Source: Legionellales bacterium UBA4722 (lineage in GTDB: Bacteria > Pseudomonadota > Gammaproteobacteria > DSM-16500). Taken from it: DNA of 6,946 nt. The notes under the pieces were generated by a model. That model did not search any database, was not told where the DNA came from, and was given only the letters and a program-made list of their open reading frames with translations. The position numbers were made by a program, and so were the translations under genes. Below are positions 6,714-6,946 of this stretch, piece after piece; the stretch's first letter is position 1; every line of letters starts with the position of its first letter. The stretch spans positions 8,475 through 15,420 of the forward strand of contig DHJK01000029.1 of the NCBI GenBank assembly GCA_002404295.1, in the 5' to 3' direction.

Positions 6714-6719
6714 CTCCTC
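6714..6719 (-). promoter_or_regulatory. Shine-Dalgarno GAGGAG that fixes the start at 6704
   Basis: On the minus strand GAGGAG is followed by 9 nt and then the ATG at 6704. A second ATG lies between them (first base 6709) but is out of frame. This strong site, together with a signal peptide that begins exactly at 6704, is why the upstream in-frame ATG at 6821 was not used. Confidence 0.75.
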
Positions 6720-6754
6720 AATGTCACTACTGTGTTGGGTCTTTACCGAAGCAT

Positions 6755-6781
6755 AGTATATATGGCTTAATAATAAATCAA
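6755..6781 (-). promoter_or_regulatory. Possible sigma-70 promoter for the secreted-protein gene
   Basis: On the minus strand TTGATT (6781-6776) and TATACT (6760-6755) resemble the -35 and -10 boxes, but the 15-nt spacer is shorter than the usual 16-18. Transcription would begin near 6748, leaving a leader of about 44 nt before the ATG at 6704. The region is AT-rich, so box-like sequences are common by chance. Confidence 0.35.
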
Positions 6782-6821
6782 CTAATGTAATTTTGTATAA
6801 AATCATAGAGGTTAGTCGCAA

Positions 6822-6849
6822 TGGGTTCCCGCCTTCGAGGGACTGACAT
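6822..6849. repeat. Degenerate TTCCCGC-type intergenic repeat
   Basis: TGGGTTCCCGCCTTCG followed by AGGGACTGACAT looks like a mutated copy of the common bacterial repeat of form TGGATTCCCGC...GCGGGAATGACA. Only the short core TCCC (6827-6830)/GGGA (6839-6842) still pairs. It lies upstream of the secreted-protein gene. Family assignment is by resemblance only. Confidence 0.4.
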
Positions 6850-6909
6850 AGTGCAATAGAAGCGCTGAACAGCTACCTTTTATTTATAACAAAGTTATAT
6901 GATATTATC

Positions 6910-6946
6910 CTGTCTCTTATACACATCTGACGCTGCCGACGACTCC
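6910..6946 (+). other. Illumina Nextera adapter sequence, not genomic
   Basis: From 6910 the sequence reads CTGTCTCTTATACACATCT, the 19-base Tn5 mosaic end as used in Nextera libraries, directly followed by GACGCTGCCGACGA (6929-6942), the rest of the standard read-through adapter on the i5 side. The last four bases, CTCC, fit the beginning of an i5 index in reverse complement (index S505, GTAAGGAG). This is untrimmed adapter on a contig end and should be removed; the last genomic base is probably 6909. Confidence 0.97.

Noticed and set aside
6705..6821. 39-residue N-terminal extension of the secreted protein, starting at ATG 6821
   Set aside because: It would bury the signal peptide, the stretch contains promoter-like boxes, and a strong GAGGAG serves the ATG at 6704.

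Overview
The window reads as ordinary chromosomal housekeeping DNA of a gammaproteobacterium with AT-rich third positions. The order pheS-pheT-ihfA-(MerR-type regulator)-tRNA-Pro(GGG) is the arrangement I associate with pseudomonads and Legionella/Coxiella-like bacteria. FadD aligns from its first to nearly its last residue with the Escherichia coli enzyme. A Legionellales or similar host is my guess from base composition and repeat style; no single gene proves it.

Layout. 1-121: a degenerate intergenic repeat with a hairpin, then a short leader with no convincing promoter; pheS probably belongs to an operon entering from the left (infC-rpmI-rplT in relatives). 122-4211: a tight plus-strand block of pheS, pheT, ihfA and a MerR-family gene, with gaps of 1 and 2 nt and then a 26-nt overlap. 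4212-4443: an intergenic region with a small hairpin between 11-bp direct repeats and a perfect 39-bp inverted repeat that looks like a miniature mobile or REP-type element. 4444-4517: tRNA-Pro(GGG) without an encoded CCA end. 4554-6209: fadD, starting at GTG. 6219-6704, minus strand: a small secreted protein with four cysteines and unknown function, convergent with fadD. 6705-6909: its likely promoter region, a degenerate repeat and a small palindrome. 6910-6946: not genomic; this is Illumina Nextera transposase adapter left on the contig end.

How the genes fit together: PheS and PheT form the alpha2beta2 phenylalanyl-tRNA synthetase. IhfA is one half of the IHF nucleoid protein, and its partner IhfB is encoded elsewhere. 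The MerR-type gene is translationally linked to ihfA. FadD activates long-chain fatty acids for beta-oxidation or phospholipid synthesis and has no evident functional link to the tRNA or the operon before it. I found no CRISPR array, complete insertion sequence, toxin-antitoxin pair, defence system or undescribed multi-gene system. The most useful observations are the adapter contamination, the perfect inverted-repeat element, the missing CCA, and the uncharacterised secreted protein.
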